64,000 nucleotides of DNA from an uncultured Collinsella sp. (GCA_902479075.1 CABSNK010000006.1:1-64000), one strand, 5' to 3'; shown: positions 19,483-28,323, counted from the stretch's first letter. The notes: a model not told the origin generated them from the sequence alone. Made by a program: numbers and translations.

Positions 19483-19601
19483 GAGGCCAGGGGCTTTGCC
19501 CCCAAATCTTTCCGCAGGACGGCAGGACCCCCGCCGCACGAAGTGCGCAGCGGGGGTCCTGCCATGTCCGAGGACGATTTGGGGGCAAAGCCCCTGGCCT
19601 C
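19483..19601 (-). repeat. Double-stem 3'-end element, copy B
   Basis: Outer arms 19483-19508 and 19576-19601 pair perfectly over 26 bp. The inner stem has an apical CGAAG. Loop strands are TTTCCGCAGGACG and CATGTCCGAGGACG, the reverse complement of copy A's. It lies 24 nt beyond the thrB stop in thrB's reading direction, between convergent engB and thrB. Confidence 0.85.
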
Positions 19602-19625
19602 ACCGGCGAGTATACAGGACGGCGA

Positions 19626-20507
19626 CTACAGGTATTCGATCTGGGCGCCTTCCGTGTCGCACGTCAGAATATGCGTATCACATTTAGGGAACTGCTCGCG
19701 CAGCTTGACCTGCAGGAACTTCGCCACGATGGTGTCGTCAGTCACGGCCATGAGGGTCGAGCCGGAGCCACTGATCCAGATGGTCTTGGCGCCTCCGTTA
19801 AGGCAGGTGTCGCGCACGGCGTTGTAGTCGGGGATGAGGCGGCGGCGATAGGGCTCCTGGATGCGGTCGTCGTTGGCGGCGGCAATCAGGTCAAGGTCGC
19901 CGGTCTCCAGGCCGCGCGTCATGCCGGCGATGCGGCCCATTTGCCATACGGCGGTGGAGAGTGGAATCTCCTGCGGCACAACCTTGCGCGCCTCGCTCGT
20001 ATGCACCTCGTAGGGCGGAATCACGGTAATAAAACGCAAGCGATCGCTCACCTCGTAGCGCAGGCACTGGGGGAGCGAATCAGTCGGCGTAAAGGAGCAA
20101 ACGGCACCGCCCAGGATGGCAGGGGCGACGTTATCGGGATGCCCCTCGACCTCGGTGGCAATGCGGACGAGCTCAGCGCGGTCGACGGTGTGGCCCGTCA
20201 GCGCGGCGGCTGCCATGATGCCGGCGACGACGCAGGTGGAGCTGGAACCCAGGCCGCGGGCGACGGGCACGTCGGTCTGGATATCGATGGCAACGGGAAA
20301 AGCCGGCTCGCCCCATGCGGCCAGCGCATCGACAAAGCTCACATAGACCAGGTTATTCTCGTTTTGGAACTCCTTGGGGCAGCCCGTGATGGTGAGCTTG
20401 TCGGCGCGCTCGAAGGTGAAGTGCGAGTAGAGGCTGACGGCCATGCCGAGGGTGTCGTAGCCGATGCCTAGGTTGGCGCTGGTTGCTGGGACGGTGATTT
20501 TGATCAT
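19626..20507 (-). CDS. thrB: Homoserine kinase
   Basis: This 293-residue GHMP-family kinase phosphorylates homoserine in threonine synthesis. It shows the N-terminal VPATSANLGIGYDTLG and the ATP-binding loop ARGLGSSSTC near residue 90. The start at 20507 has AGGAGG directly upstream; a 24-residue N-terminal extension reads through a hairpin and looks spurious. It is downstream of thrC on the same strand but separated by a terminator and a palindrome, so it may have its own promoter. Threonine synthase, encoded next door, uses its product. Confidence 0.93.
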   Translation of the reverse strand: MIKITVPATSANLGIGYDTLGMAVSLYSHFTFERADKLTITGCPKEFQNENNLVYVSFVDALAAWGEPAFPVAIDIQTDVPVARGLGSSSTCVVAGIMAAAALTGHTVDRAELVRIATEVEGHPDNVAPAILGGAVCSFTPTDSLPQCLRYEVSDRLRFITVIPPYEVHTSEARKVVPQEIPLSTAVWQMGRIAGMTRGLETGDLDLIAAANDDRIQEPYRRRLIPDYNAVRDTCLNGGAKTIWISGSGSTLMAVTDDTIVAKFLQVKLREQFPKCDTHILTCDTEGAQIEYL

Positions 20508-20521
20508 GTGGGTCCTCCTGG

Positions 20522-20633
20522 GCGGGTCTGGCCGTTTAGTTCGCTGCTCGGGCAGTCCTGGCTCGCTCGGAAAGCACATTAAGTGCTTTCCGGCTCGTGC
20601 GGAACTCGCGACGAACTAAACGGCCAGACCCGC
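20522..20633. repeat. Large nested palindrome just upstream of thrB (element E)
   Basis: Outer arms 20522-20543 and 20612-20633 are perfectly complementary (22 bp). The inner stem CGGAAAGCAC/GTGCTTTCCG closes on ATTAA. Loop strands share TGCGGAA with the 3'-end element family but are otherwise different. Its end lies about 15 nt from the thrB start, so unlike copies A-D it is in a 5' position. Confidence 0.7.
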
Positions 20634-20672
20634 TCGCATGCTCGTCATTATCCCGAAAGCTAAATAAAAAGA

Positions 20673-20699
20673 AGGTGCGCCGGCTTTCGCCGGCGCCTT
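20673..20699 (-). terminator. Terminator of thrC
   Basis: GCGCCGGC (20677-20684) pairs with GCCGGCGC (20689-20696) around a TTTC loop, followed on the minus strand by a T-rich tract. It lies 10 nt after the thrC stop. Confidence 0.8.
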
Positions 20700-20709
20700 A
20701 TAAGGGGTT

Positions 20710-22227
20710 TTAGTTGGTAGTCATCTTTTTTGCTGCAGACTCGACGTAGTTGGCCATGTCGGCTACGTCGCAGACGTCTTCGAAGCGGACAGGCTTGGAC
20801 TCGAGCTCGGCGAGCTGGGTCGGGGCGACCGTGTTGGTGGCCTGCTCGAGTACGCGCATAGCCTCAAAATCATCCTCGGGAACGTCGAGGCCCAGGGCGT
20901 CGCAGCAGGCGCGCGGGAACTTGTAGGGGCTGGCGGTCGAAAGCAGCACGCGAGCCTTGGCGCCCTCGGCGGGAGCGACCTTTTCAAAGACGTGATAGCC
21001 GCAAGCGGTGTGCGGGTCGATCACGTAGCCGTTGGCGTCCCAGCAACTCTTGATGGCAGCGCGGACCTCGTCCTCGCTGGCCCAGCCACAGCCAAAGACG
21101 CTCTGAATCTTGGCCAGCAGCTCGGCGGGCACCTCGTAGCGACCAGTCTGTGCCAGCTGCTCCATAAGGCCGGCAACGAGCTCGCAGTCGCCGTCGGACA
21201 GGAAGTAGAGCATGCGCTCCAGGTTAGAGCTGATGAGGATGTCCATCGACGGCGAGATGGTCGTGAAGAACGGGCGGTTACGGTCGTAAACGCCGGTGGT
21301 CAGGAAGTCAGCGAGCACGTTGTTCTTGTCGCTCGCGACGATGAGCTTGGCGACGGGCAGGCCCATGCACTTGGCATAGTAGCCGGCCAGGATATCGCCA
21401 AAGTTGCCGGTCGGTACGCAGAACTCCACGGCGTCGCCGGCCTCGATGGCGCTGGCGCGCAGCAACTGCGCATAGGCGGCAAAGTAGTAGACGACCTGCG
21501 GTACCAGACGGCCGACATTGATGGAGTTGGCGCTCGAAAGCACCGTGCCGGCGGCCTCAAGACGCTCAGCTAGCTCCTTATCGGCAAAGATACGCTTGAC
21601 GGCACTCTGGGCGTCGTCAAAGTTGCCGCGGATTCCGCAGACGGCGACGTTGCTGCCCTCCTGCGTGGACATCTGCAGGTTCTGGACGCGGCTGACCTTG
21701 CCCTCGGGATAAAAGACGGTGATGCCCGTGCCCGGAGCGTCGGCAAAACCGGCGAGCGCGGCCTTGCCGGTGTCGCCTGACGTGGCGGTGACGATCATGA
21801 TGCGCTCGGCGCCGCCGTCCTTGGCGGAAGTGCGGGCCATGAGGCGGGGGAGCATCTGTAGGGCGACGTCCTTGAAGGCGCTTGTGGGGCCGCCAAAGAG
21901 CTCCATCACATAGGTCTGAGGGGCGTCAGCGCCCGGCGCTGCGTCGAGTTTGACGAGCGGCGTAACCTCTTCACTCGCGAACGTGCCGCGGTATGCCTCG
22001 TCGACACACGCCGAAATTTCTTCGGCCGTGTAATCATTCAGTAACATTCCCAACACATCTTGAGCGATTTCAAAGTACGATTTATCTGCAAGCGAGCTGA
22101 TATCGACCTGCTGGGTGCCAAGCTCGTCCGAGACAAACAAACCCCCGTCGGGAGCGATGCCGGTGCGGATTGCCACCTTACTTGAGCACGATAAAGTGCG
22201 TCCTCGTGTACTATGATAAGTTCCCAT
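20710..22227 (-). CDS. thrC: Threonine synthase
   Basis: This 505-residue PLP enzyme converts O-phosphohomoserine to threonine. It begins YHSTRG, the usual start of the bacterial (E. coli-like) long form. The PLP lysine lies in SAFKDVALQ and the phosphate-binding loop in TSGDTGKAA. Start 22227 has GAGGAG 9 nt upstream. It is transcribed divergently from lysC across a ~100-bp promoter region, so control may be shared. Its own product is the usual feedback signal of the pathway. Confidence 0.94.
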   Translation of the reverse strand: MGTYHSTRGRTLSCSSKVAIRTGIAPDGGLFVSDELGTQQVDISSLADKSYFEIAQDVLGMLLNDYTAEEISACVDEAYRGTFASEEVTPLVKLDAAPGADAPQTYVMELFGGPTSAFKDVALQMLPRLMARTSAKDGGAERIMIVTATSGDTGKAALAGFADAPGTGITVFYPEGKVSRVQNLQMSTQEGSNVAVCGIRGNFDDAQSAVKRIFADKELAERLEAAGTVLSSANSINVGRLVPQVVYYFAAYAQLLRASAIEAGDAVEFCVPTGNFGDILAGYYAKCMGLPVAKLIVASDKNNVLADFLTTGVYDRNRPFFTTISPSMDILISSNLERMLYFLSDGDCELVAGLMEQLAQTGRYEVPAELLAKIQSVFGCGWASEDEVRAAIKSCWDANGYVIDPHTACGYHVFEKVAPAEGAKARVLLSTASPYKFPRACCDALGLDVPEDDFEAMRVLEQATNTVAPTQLAELESKPVRFEDVCDVADMANYVESAAKKMTTN

Positions 22228-22331
22228 ATAACACTGCTCCTCGGATGCCTTGGTCCCAATCGGTGAAACCATGGTATCAGAGCGCGCAAAATAGGTTCGC
22301 AGAGGCTTTTTAGAAAGGTAACCTCCAGCCC

Positions 22332-23720
22332 ATGATTAAGATTGCCAAGTTTGGCGGCTCGTCGGTCGCCGACGCCGAACACTTTAAGAAGATCAAGGCC
22401 ATCGTCGATGCCGACCCGGCTCGCCGTTTTGTGGTGGTTTCCGCCTGTGGTCGCCGCTTTAAGGGCGACACCAAGGTGACCGACCTGCTCTACCTGGTTA
22501 ACGCGCACGTTAAGTACCACGTGTCGTGCGAGGAGCTGCTTGAGGACATTGGCCAGCGCTATTTTGATATCGCTGATGAGCTGGAGCTCACCTATCCCAT
22601 CCGTGAGGAGTTCGCGGCCTTTGCCGAGCGCGCCCGCTCGGGCGGCTACTCCACCGAGGAGCTCGTGAGCCGTGGCGAGTACTTCACCGCTCGCCTGATG
22701 GCCGAGTACCTGGGTCTGCCGTTCCTGGACGCCGCGACGGTTGTGGCGTTCCATCACGACGGTACGCTCAGCATGAACCGTACCTCCGAGCTGGTGCAGG
22801 AGTACGGCCAGCAGGGCGGCTTCGTTATGCCTGGCTTCTACGGCGCGACGCGCGAGGGCCAGATCAAGCTGCTCGACCGTGGCGGCGGCGACATTTCCGG
22901 CTCGATCCTGGCCAAGTGCCTAGGCGCCGACCTGTACGAGAACTGGACCGACGTTTCGGGCTTCTATTCTGCCGATCCTCGCATTGTGCCCGAGGCTCAG
23001 CCCATTGCGCGCGTTACCTACGAGGAGCTGCGCGAGCTTTCGTACATGGGCGCAAGCGTCCTGCACGAGGAGGCCGTGTTCCCTGTGCGTGAGGCTGGTA
23101 TTCCGCTGGTCATCAAGAACACCAATGCGCCGCAGGACCCCGGCACCATCATTAGCGAGACGGCTGACGAGGGCGAGGCAGAGCCCATCATTACCGGCGT
23201 GACCGGCAAGCGCGGTTTTGTCGCCATCAACGTCGCCCGCGACCGCACCAAGCCCCGTGTCGGCTTTATGCGCCGCGCGCTTTCGGTCTTTGAGCGCTAT
23301 GACGTTTCCGTCGAGCACATGCCCACCGGCGTCGACCGCTTTGGCGCCGTGGTGCAGGAGCAGGACGTTCACGATTCGCTGTACTCACTCGTGGGCGACA
23401 TCCAGCAGGAGGTCGAGCCGCTCGAGATCGAGGTTGTCGAGGGCCTGGCGCTCATCGCTACCGTCGGCCGTAACCTGCGCGGCCGCGCAGGTATCTCGGG
23501 CCATCTGTTTGGTATGCTTGGCCAGGCCGGCGTGAGCGTGCGTATGATTTCGCAGAGCTGCGACGAGATCAACATCATTATCGGTGTCGAGGAGAAGGAC
23601 TTCGACCTGGCGATTCAGACCATTTACCGTGCCTTCTCCGATGAGAACGGCATTGTGAAGGTCTCCGACCTGGAGGCTCCTGCGCCGGCCGATCCCACCT
23701 TGGCAGCGCTCCACAAGTAG
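22332..23720 (+). CDS. lysC: Aspartate kinase
   Basis: This 462-residue enzyme phosphorylates aspartate, the first step toward lysine, threonine and methionine. It begins with the amino-acid-kinase signature IAKFGGSSVADAE and has DRGGGDISGS in the catalytic domain. Two C-terminal ACT regulatory domains lie at about residues 310-450 (GLALIATVGRNLRG, SVRMISQS). It is not fused to homoserine dehydrogenase, and no hom gene is in the window. It leads to asd 174 nt downstream. Confidence 0.95.
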   Translation: MIKIAKFGGSSVADAEHFKKIKAIVDADPARRFVVVSACGRRFKGDTKVTDLLYLVNAHVKYHVSCEELLEDIGQRYFDIADELELTYPIREEFAAFAERARSGGYSTEELVSRGEYFTARLMAEYLGLPFLDAATVVAFHHDGTLSMNRTSELVQEYGQQGGFVMPGFYGATREGQIKLLDRGGGDISGSILAKCLGADLYENWTDVSGFYSADPRIVPEAQPIARVTYEELRELSYMGASVLHEEAVFPVREAGIPLVIKNTNAPQDPGTIISETADEGEAEPIITGVTGKRGFVAINVARDRTKPRVGFMRRALSVFERYDVSVEHMPTGVDRFGAVVQEQDVHDSLYSLVGDIQQEVEPLEIEVVEGLALIATVGRNLRGRAGISGHLFGMLGQAGVSVRMISQSCDEINIIIGVEEKDFDLAIQTIYRAFSDENGIVKVSDLEAPAPADPTLAALHK

Positions 23721-23730
23721 CTGCTATCCC

Positions 23731-23762
23731 GGTGGATTTTTGGGACAAGTGCCAAAAATCTA
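23731..23762. repeat. Short dispersed palindromic repeat, copy 2
   Basis: GGTGGATTTTTGGGAC joined to GTGCCAAAAATCTA forms a hairpin-capable ~32-bp unit 10 nt after the lysC stop. It matches the unit at 4879-4909. It may work as a weak terminator. Confidence 0.55.
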
Positions 23763-23894
23763 GCGCGGGGCGTTTCGTTTCGGTTTCGTTTCGACGGGGC
23801 GGGTTTCGTGCCTGCCCCGTTCTTGTATACACTGGCAACAATAATCAGCCTGCTCGGCGTGCGGGCAAAAGCCAAAACCTTTAAAGGGGGAAGC

Positions 23895-24920
23895 ATGAAA
23901 CAGTACACGGTTGCTATTTTGGGCGCGACGGGAGCCGTGGGCACCCAGATGCTCGAGTGCCTCAACGAGCAGGAGTTCCCGGTCGGCAAGCTCAAGCTGT
24001 TGGCAAGTGCACGCTCCGCGGGCAAGACCGTTGAGTTCCGCGGCGAGCAGATCGTGATCGAAGAGGCTTGCCCCGAGGCCTTTGAGGGCTGTGATATTGT
24101 GCTCGGAGCCGCCGGCGACGATATCGCGAAGGAGCTGCTGCCCGAGGCCGTCAAGCGCGGCGCCGTCGTAGTCGACAACAGCCATGCCTTCCGCATGGAT
24201 CCCGAGGTGCCGCTGGTTGTGCCCGAGATCAATGCCGACGATATCAAGTGGCATCATGGTCTTATCGCCAACCCCAACTGCGCGACCATCATCGGCCTGG
24301 TTCCCACGTGGCCGCTGCATCAGCTTGCCGGCGTAAAGCGCATGATCGTCTCGACGTACCAGGCGGCTTCGGGTGCTGGCGCCCCCGGTATGGCCGAGCT
24401 CGAGGCTCAGCTGGCCGCCCTGGGCCGTGGAGAGGAGATTCCCGAGCCGCGTGCATTTGCCGCCCAGCTCGCGAGCAACCTGATTCCGCAGATTGGCGGC
24501 GTCAAGGAAGAGGGCTTTACCTCCGAGGAGATGAAGCTGCAAAACGAGGGCCGCAAGATCATGCACCTGCCCGAGCTGCGCGTGAACTGCACCTGCGTGC
24601 GCGTGCCCGTGCTGCGCTCGCACTCCGAGAGCATTACGCTTGAGTTTGAGCGCGACATTACGGTTGACGAGGCCCGTGCTGCGCTGGCTGCCGCTCCGGG
24701 CGTGAAGCTGGTTGACGACATGAGCGCCGATGATGCGCACGATCGCTTCCCCATGCCGATGGATACGTCCGACCAGGATTTGATTTGGGTCGGTCGCGTG
24801 CGCCGCGACATCTCGAACCCCGAGGCCGCGCGTGGCATCACCTTCTGGTGCTGCGGCGACCAAATCCGTAAGGGCGCGGCAACCAACGCCGTCCAGATCG
24901 CTAAGCTGCTCTGCGAGTAG
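23895..24920 (+). CDS. asd: Aspartate-semialdehyde dehydrogenase
   Basis: This 341-residue enzyme reduces aspartyl phosphate with NADPH to aspartate semialdehyde, directly following aspartate kinase. It has the cofactor motif ILGATGAVG at the N-terminus, the active-site Cys in NPNCATI (about residue 135) and the conserved VSTYQAASGAG. Start 23895 is preceded by AAAGGGGGAAGC; an earlier in-frame start at 23808 adds a non-homologous hydrophobic stretch. It closes the lysC-asd unit and is followed by a double-stem element 12 nt after the stop. Confidence 0.95.
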   Translation: MKQYTVAILGATGAVGTQMLECLNEQEFPVGKLKLLASARSAGKTVEFRGEQIVIEEACPEAFEGCDIVLGAAGDDIAKELLPEAVKRGAVVVDNSHAFRMDPEVPLVVPEINADDIKWHHGLIANPNCATIIGLVPTWPLHQLAGVKRMIVSTYQAASGAGAPGMAELEAQLAALGRGEEIPEPRAFAAQLASNLIPQIGGVKEEGFTSEEMKLQNEGRKIMHLPELRVNCTCVRVPVLRSHSESITLEFERDITVDEARAALAAAPGVKLVDDMSADDAHDRFPMPMDTSDQDLIWVGRVRRDISNPEAARGITFWCCGDQIRKGAATNAVQIAKLLCE

Positions 24921-24932
24921 TGTGACCTGTCC

Positions 24933-25062
24933 GGCGGGGGCCGGGCTTAGTTTTCAGAACGTCCTCGACCATGTGTGGCGCCTTGTCCTGCTCCTTCGGA
25001 GCTGCGGACAAGGCGCCACACTGGTCTGCGGAGTGTTCTGAAAACTAAGCCCAGCCCCCGCC
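24933..25062 (+). repeat. Double-stem 3'-end element, copy D
   Basis: Outer arms 24933-24960 and 25035-25062 are 28 bp with a single mismatch. An inner stem follows with apical CTTCG. Loop strands CGTCCTCGACCATG and TGGTCTGCGGAGTG are variants of those in copy A. It begins 12 nt after the asd stop, in asd orientation. The stretch 25063-25325 beyond it shows no supportable gene. Confidence 0.8.
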
Positions 25063-25325
25063 TGCGGCGACGCTGCTGCAAGCGATCTGCGATGGGGTCG
25101 TTGTCGGTTGGGGCCGCTGGGCTGATGTGGGGGCACGTGGCTGTTGCGGGCCCTAGTCCCGGCGGCGACCCCGGCGCTTCGCGCCTGCCGCCTTTTGGGA
25201 CTGTGGAGCGCCGCCGGCAGCTGCGGCGCTGTTGCGCCTGCTGCCTGCGGGAACTTTGGGGTTGAGGCGGTAACTTTGGCGCGCCTGTGTTTGTTGCTTG
25301 TGAGGGCTTAGGGGTTGATGCGAAT

Positions 25326-25507
25326 CGAAGGTGAATGGTTTTCCGGGAAGTGAACGACCTATTTTGGACCCTTGAAGCATCGGCATATTTTGGCCGCCAT
25401 TTCCTGCGGTTTTATCGCATGAATCCTGCTGTTTTGCAATTAAAAAATGCGGATGCTTCGGGGCCCTAGTTTTACTCGTCCACTTCTCGGAAAACCATTC
25501 ACCTTCG
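25326..25507. repeat. MITE-like 182-bp palindrome with 27-bp terminal inverted repeats
   Basis: The left terminus (25326-25352) and right terminus (25481-25507) match in 26 of 27 positions as inverted repeats. A second internal inverted pair (GAAGCATCGGCAT and ATGCGGATGCTTC) nests inside. No ORF spans it. Size and structure fit a miniature inverted-repeat transposable element or a long structured RNA. No target-site duplication was obvious. Confidence 0.7.
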
Positions 25508-25557
25508 TTTTTGCCGGACATCGTTTTGGGCGTTGCGACTCGGTATCGGCCGATATT

Positions 25558-25577
25558 GAGAGGGAAAACGCCCTCTC
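25558..25577. terminator. Small hairpin
   Basis: GAGAGGG (25558-25564) pairs with CCCTCTC (25571-25577). It lies between the palindrome and the repair gene and is a possible weak terminator for whatever reads in. Confidence 0.4.
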
Positions 25578-25666
25578 TTGGACAATCGAGTCTGTCCGGA
25601 CGCATCTGCGGGAGTTGTCTGCACAATTCGCGGTATTATGGTGCGGAGTTTTGAAAGGAGCCGCTG

Positions 25667-26245
25667 GTGGTCACGACGACGTTTGCCTCGCCTTTGGGCG
25701 AAATCTTGCTTGCCGCTGATGGCCGCGGTCTGACGGGACTTTGGTTTGAGGGGCAGGAACATTTTGGCTCCACGCTTCTCAAAGAAGATGCGGAGCACGT
25801 TGAAGGCGCCGATGCGGTTTCCGGTACTGGTGGCATGTCGCCGGTGAGCCCGGTAAATGGTGCGGCTTCTTCGGTGCTTGAGCGTTCCTGGGCTTGGCTG
25901 AATGCTTATTTTGCAGGGCAGGAGCCTCGGTTTACGCCGCCGTTGCATATGATTGGTACGGCGTTTCAGCGCGAGGTTTGGTTTGAGCTGCTTTCTATCC
26001 CGCGTGGCGAGGTCGCTACGTATGGCGAGATCGCCCAGCGTGTTGCCGCTCGACATCGTGTACCGGGAAACGAGGCGCCCGTTGTGTCCCCCCGTGCGGT
26101 GGGGGCTGCGGTCGCTCGCAACCCTGTTTCGATTATCGTGCCGTGCCATCGCGTGGTGGCGGCCGATGGTTCGCTCAACGGATATGCCGGCGGGCTCGAT
26201 CGCAAGGAGTGGCTACTTCGGCTCGAGGGTGCGTACGAGGAGTAA
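25667..26245 (+). CDS. ogt: Methylated-DNA--protein-cysteine methyltransferase
   Basis: A 192-residue suicide repair protein that takes alkyl groups from O6-alkylguanine onto a cysteine. The acceptor is Cys160 in IIVPCHRVV. The preceding helix-turn-helix (FQREVWFELLSIPRGEVATYGEIA) and the downstream YAGGLDRKEWLLRLE are typical. A poorly conserved linker near residues 40-65 is rich in Gly/Ser/Val. The start is GTG at 25667, 6 nt after AAAGGAG. There is no Ada-type regulatory domain. Confidence 0.92.
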   Translation: MVTTTFASPLGEILLAADGRGLTGLWFEGQEHFGSTLLKEDAEHVEGADAVSGTGGMSPVSPVNGAASSVLERSWAWLNAYFAGQEPRFTPPLHMIGTAFQREVWFELLSIPRGEVATYGEIAQRVAARHRVPGNEAPVVSPRAVGAAVARNPVSIIVPCHRVVAADGSLNGYAGGLDRKEWLLRLEGAYEE

Positions 26246-26390
26246 CGCCAGGGCATTTTGCATGGTCAAGACGCTGTGAAAGAACGGGATGCGCTTCCCG
26301 AATGGAGTCCCAAGCGGAAACCGTGTCCCGGAATACAGCCTCAGAGTGGGACGCCGTTTCCGGTTGAGACCACTTGCTTTGGACATCGAT

Positions 26391-26705
26391 CTACGCCCGC
26401 TCTTGCAGGGCGTAGATCGACTTATCCATGTTGAACAGGTAGGCGACGACGCAGACAATAAAGGACATCGGCAGGTTACCAAAGCCGAAGACTTCGCAGC
26501 CAATAAGGATGGGTGCGAGCAGAATCGCTGACAGCATAAGCCCCATAACGGCGATGCGCACATAGGGGTTGGGGGCAGCCGCGCCGCAAGGGTCTTGGCG
26601 TGGGCAAGGCACCAGGCAAAGGCGCCGCCTACCATACCAAACGCGATGCCCAGCACCACAAGCCGTCCAAGACCGGGGAGGTCAAGCGCGCATGAGGCGG
26701 CAACG
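26391..26705 (-). pseudogene. Frameshifted remnant of a membrane protein downstream of cas2
   Basis: On the minus strand, one frame reads a hydrophobic segment (GLGRLVVLGIAFGMVGGAFA) that overlaps the end of cas2. Near 26570 the coding signal moves to another frame (YVRIAVMGLMLSAILLAPIL), ending in MDKSIYALQERA. Joined, they look like the C-terminal part of one multi-pass membrane protein; a CLC-type channel is possible but weak. It has no start of its own. The rest of the gap (26246-26390) shows nothing clear. Confidence 0.55.
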
Positions 26706-27023
26706 TCAAAACACAAGCGTTAACTGCGCGCCCTGCTCAACGGGCTGCTCCTTGTGCTCGCTCAGAAGGACCATTCGGTCTTCGTATTGCTTTTCGGTCA
26801 TTTCGATAACGGTGACCTCTCCAGCGCTTGGAAGATTCAGCTTAAGGCGAGCGATATGCGCCGCTGCGGATTCGCGAGTCACCAACAGGCGCGAATACAC
26901 CGAAAACTGCTCCATATGGTATCCGTCGTTAATCAGAAACTTTCGAAAGTCGCTATACTGCCGACGCTCGGCTTTGCTTCCCGTTGGAAGATCGAACAGA
27001 ACCAATAACCTCATAACCCTCAT
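26706..27023 (-). CDS. cas2: CRISPR-associated endoribonuclease Cas2
   Basis: This 105-residue ferredoxin-fold protein forms the spacer-integration complex with Cas1. It has the family opening MRLLVLFDLPTGSKAERRQY with the conserved first-strand Asp, followed by FRKFLINDGYHMEQFSVY. It lies 9 nt after cas1 on the same strand. No csn2 or cas4 follows, which fits subtype II-C. The next sequence downstream is a broken membrane-protein gene. Confidence 0.95.
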   Translation of the reverse strand: MRVMRLLVLFDLPTGSKAERRQYSDFRKFLINDGYHMEQFSVYSRLLVTRESAAAHIARLKLNLPSAGEVTVIEMTEKQYEDRMVLLSEHKEQPVEQGAQLTLVF

Positions 27024-27032
27024 GGCTCCTCC

Positions 27033-27923
27033 CTATTCAACAGTTACCATCTCGAGCCCTTTTAGCTCGGGCAACAACAGCCTCTTAGGATCCTTTTCGA
27101 GAACGGCAGTTCTGAGTGAAGAGAGCGTTGTCTCTATGCACTGCTGACAGCCGCAACGTTTTCCGTCGATAGTCATGACGTGCTCAAACACGCGGGCGAG
27201 CAACGCTTTGTCGCGCTGGCCCAAAGGCTCTGCAACGCCGTAGCTCATAACAATTAGATCGACGAGAGGGCGGAACGGTTCAATAAGATCGTCGACGAGA
27301 TTGAATGCGTTGTAAACGCTGTGATGGTGAAGCCCCTGGGATACGAGCCATCCACCGCCAACGGCTGCTCTTCCGATGCCTGCACGCAGGGCGCTGTAAC
27401 CATAATCGAGGGCGGAGCTCTGCATACTGTTGCGTCTTGTTCCATCGGTAATGAGGGCTTTAAAGTACGCGGAGGCAGCTGCGCCTTCTCGATTGTCTGT
27501 GTCGCCCGAAAGAACGGTTTTGGCATAAGAGGGGAGAGGGCCTGCAGACAACCCCATTTCTGTGAGAACCGCCGCTTGGTTGAGTATCTTTGCCTGAACG
27601 ATTCGTTTCCAAAGCTGCTTTTTAAACGGAAGGCTCATGGCAAGCTGATCCTCGACGATGCGCGCATGGCGCGAATGGGCGCCCATGGGGAGCATAAGAC
27701 CATTGGGCATATGATCGCGCCCGCAGATCATGACGCCTATTCCCGCATCGTTAAGCTGCGACATGCAGGCGACCGTCATCGTGGTTTGATGGGATTCGAG
27801 GATGACGACCCAAATGTCCTCGAGGGGAATGGTGGAGCTGCGGTCGTCCACGGTGATCATCAATAGGCCGTTCTTGATGCAGAGGTGGGCCTTGCTCTGG
27901 ATAAGTATTGTCCGTTGGGCCAT
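27033..27923 (-). CDS. cas1: CRISPR-associated integrase Cas1 (type II)
   Basis: This 296-residue integrase inserts new spacers together with Cas2. The catalytic residues are Glu146 in DNREGAAASAYF, a histidine in GLHHHSVYNAFN (near 200), and Glu215 in LVDDLIEPFRP, all intact. Length is typical of type II Cas1. Unusually, it is separated from cas9 by the whole repeat array and faces the tracrRNA head to head, its start lying about 40 nt from the predicted tracrRNA promoter. Confidence 0.96.
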   Translation of the reverse strand: MAQRTILIQSKAHLCIKNGLLMITVDDRSSTIPLEDIWVVILESHQTTMTVACMSQLNDAGIGVMICGRDHMPNGLMLPMGAHSRHARIVEDQLAMSLPFKKQLWKRIVQAKILNQAAVLTEMGLSAGPLPSYAKTVLSGDTDNREGAAASAYFKALITDGTRRNSMQSSALDYGYSALRAGIGRAAVGGGWLVSQGLHHHSVYNAFNLVDDLIEPFRPLVDLIVMSYGVAEPLGQRDKALLARVFEHVMTIDGKRCGCQQCIETTLSSLRTAVLEKDPKRLLLPELKGLEMVTVE

Positions 27924-27952
27924 TTTGTCGACGACCTTCCCCGCATTAGCGC

Positions 27953-27958
27953 TACAAT
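27953..27958 (+). promoter_or_regulatory. Candidate -10 box of the tracrRNA
   Basis: TACAAT lies 12-15 nt before the predicted tracrRNA start, just upstream of the anti-repeat. No good -35 box at 17 bp spacing is visible. Confidence 0.4.
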
Positions 27959-27964
27959 ACAGCT

Positions 27965-28083
27965 AAGTCGAAAGCAGCTCACCTTGGGGAAGGGCGCGGC
28001 TCCAGACAAGGGGAGCCACTTAAGTGGCTTACCCGTAAAGTAACCCCCGTTCAATCTTCGGATTGGGCGGGGCGAACTTTTTT
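27965..28083 (+). ncRNA. Predicted tracrRNA of the type II-C system
   Basis: The plus strand at about 27973-28006 repeats most of the CRISPR unit (CACCTTGGGGAAGGGCGCG is identical) but diverges at both edges, as an anti-repeat should. Downstream are a short stem AGCCAC/GTGGCT (28014-28029), then a 12-bp stem with a TTCG loop (28045-28072), then a T6 run (28078-28083), a good terminator. This RNA can pair only with crRNA made from the minus strand, fixing the array's orientation. The remainder to 28323 shows no gene. Confidence 0.85.
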
Positions 28084-28323
28084 GGGCGAGTGTTAGCCAG
28101 TATTCCGTAAACGGTAGCTATGAATAGCATTTAGGCGGGTCCTTTTGAGCGTTTTTTCGCCTAAGGATTGATTCGGTTGTGAAGAAAAGTACATAAATCG
28201 CTGTGCCGAATACGGCTCTTTTCTTGCGTGAAGCGCGACGTGCCGACCCATTTTGTCTCGAAAAAAATGAATCGCAGATGTAGATCTGAGGTCGAACCAG
28301 TCTTCTTTTTTTTGAGGCTTGAA

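Noticed and set aside
24947..25265. Short frames on both strands through the long hairpin after asd and the GC-rich gap
   Set aside because: They follow the palindrome arms and GC skew; no recognisable protein or ribosome site.
27973..28006. Possible extra isolated CRISPR repeat near cas1
   Set aside because: Its edges diverge in the way an anti-repeat does and it is followed by stems and a T-run, so it is tracrRNA rather than an orphan repeat.
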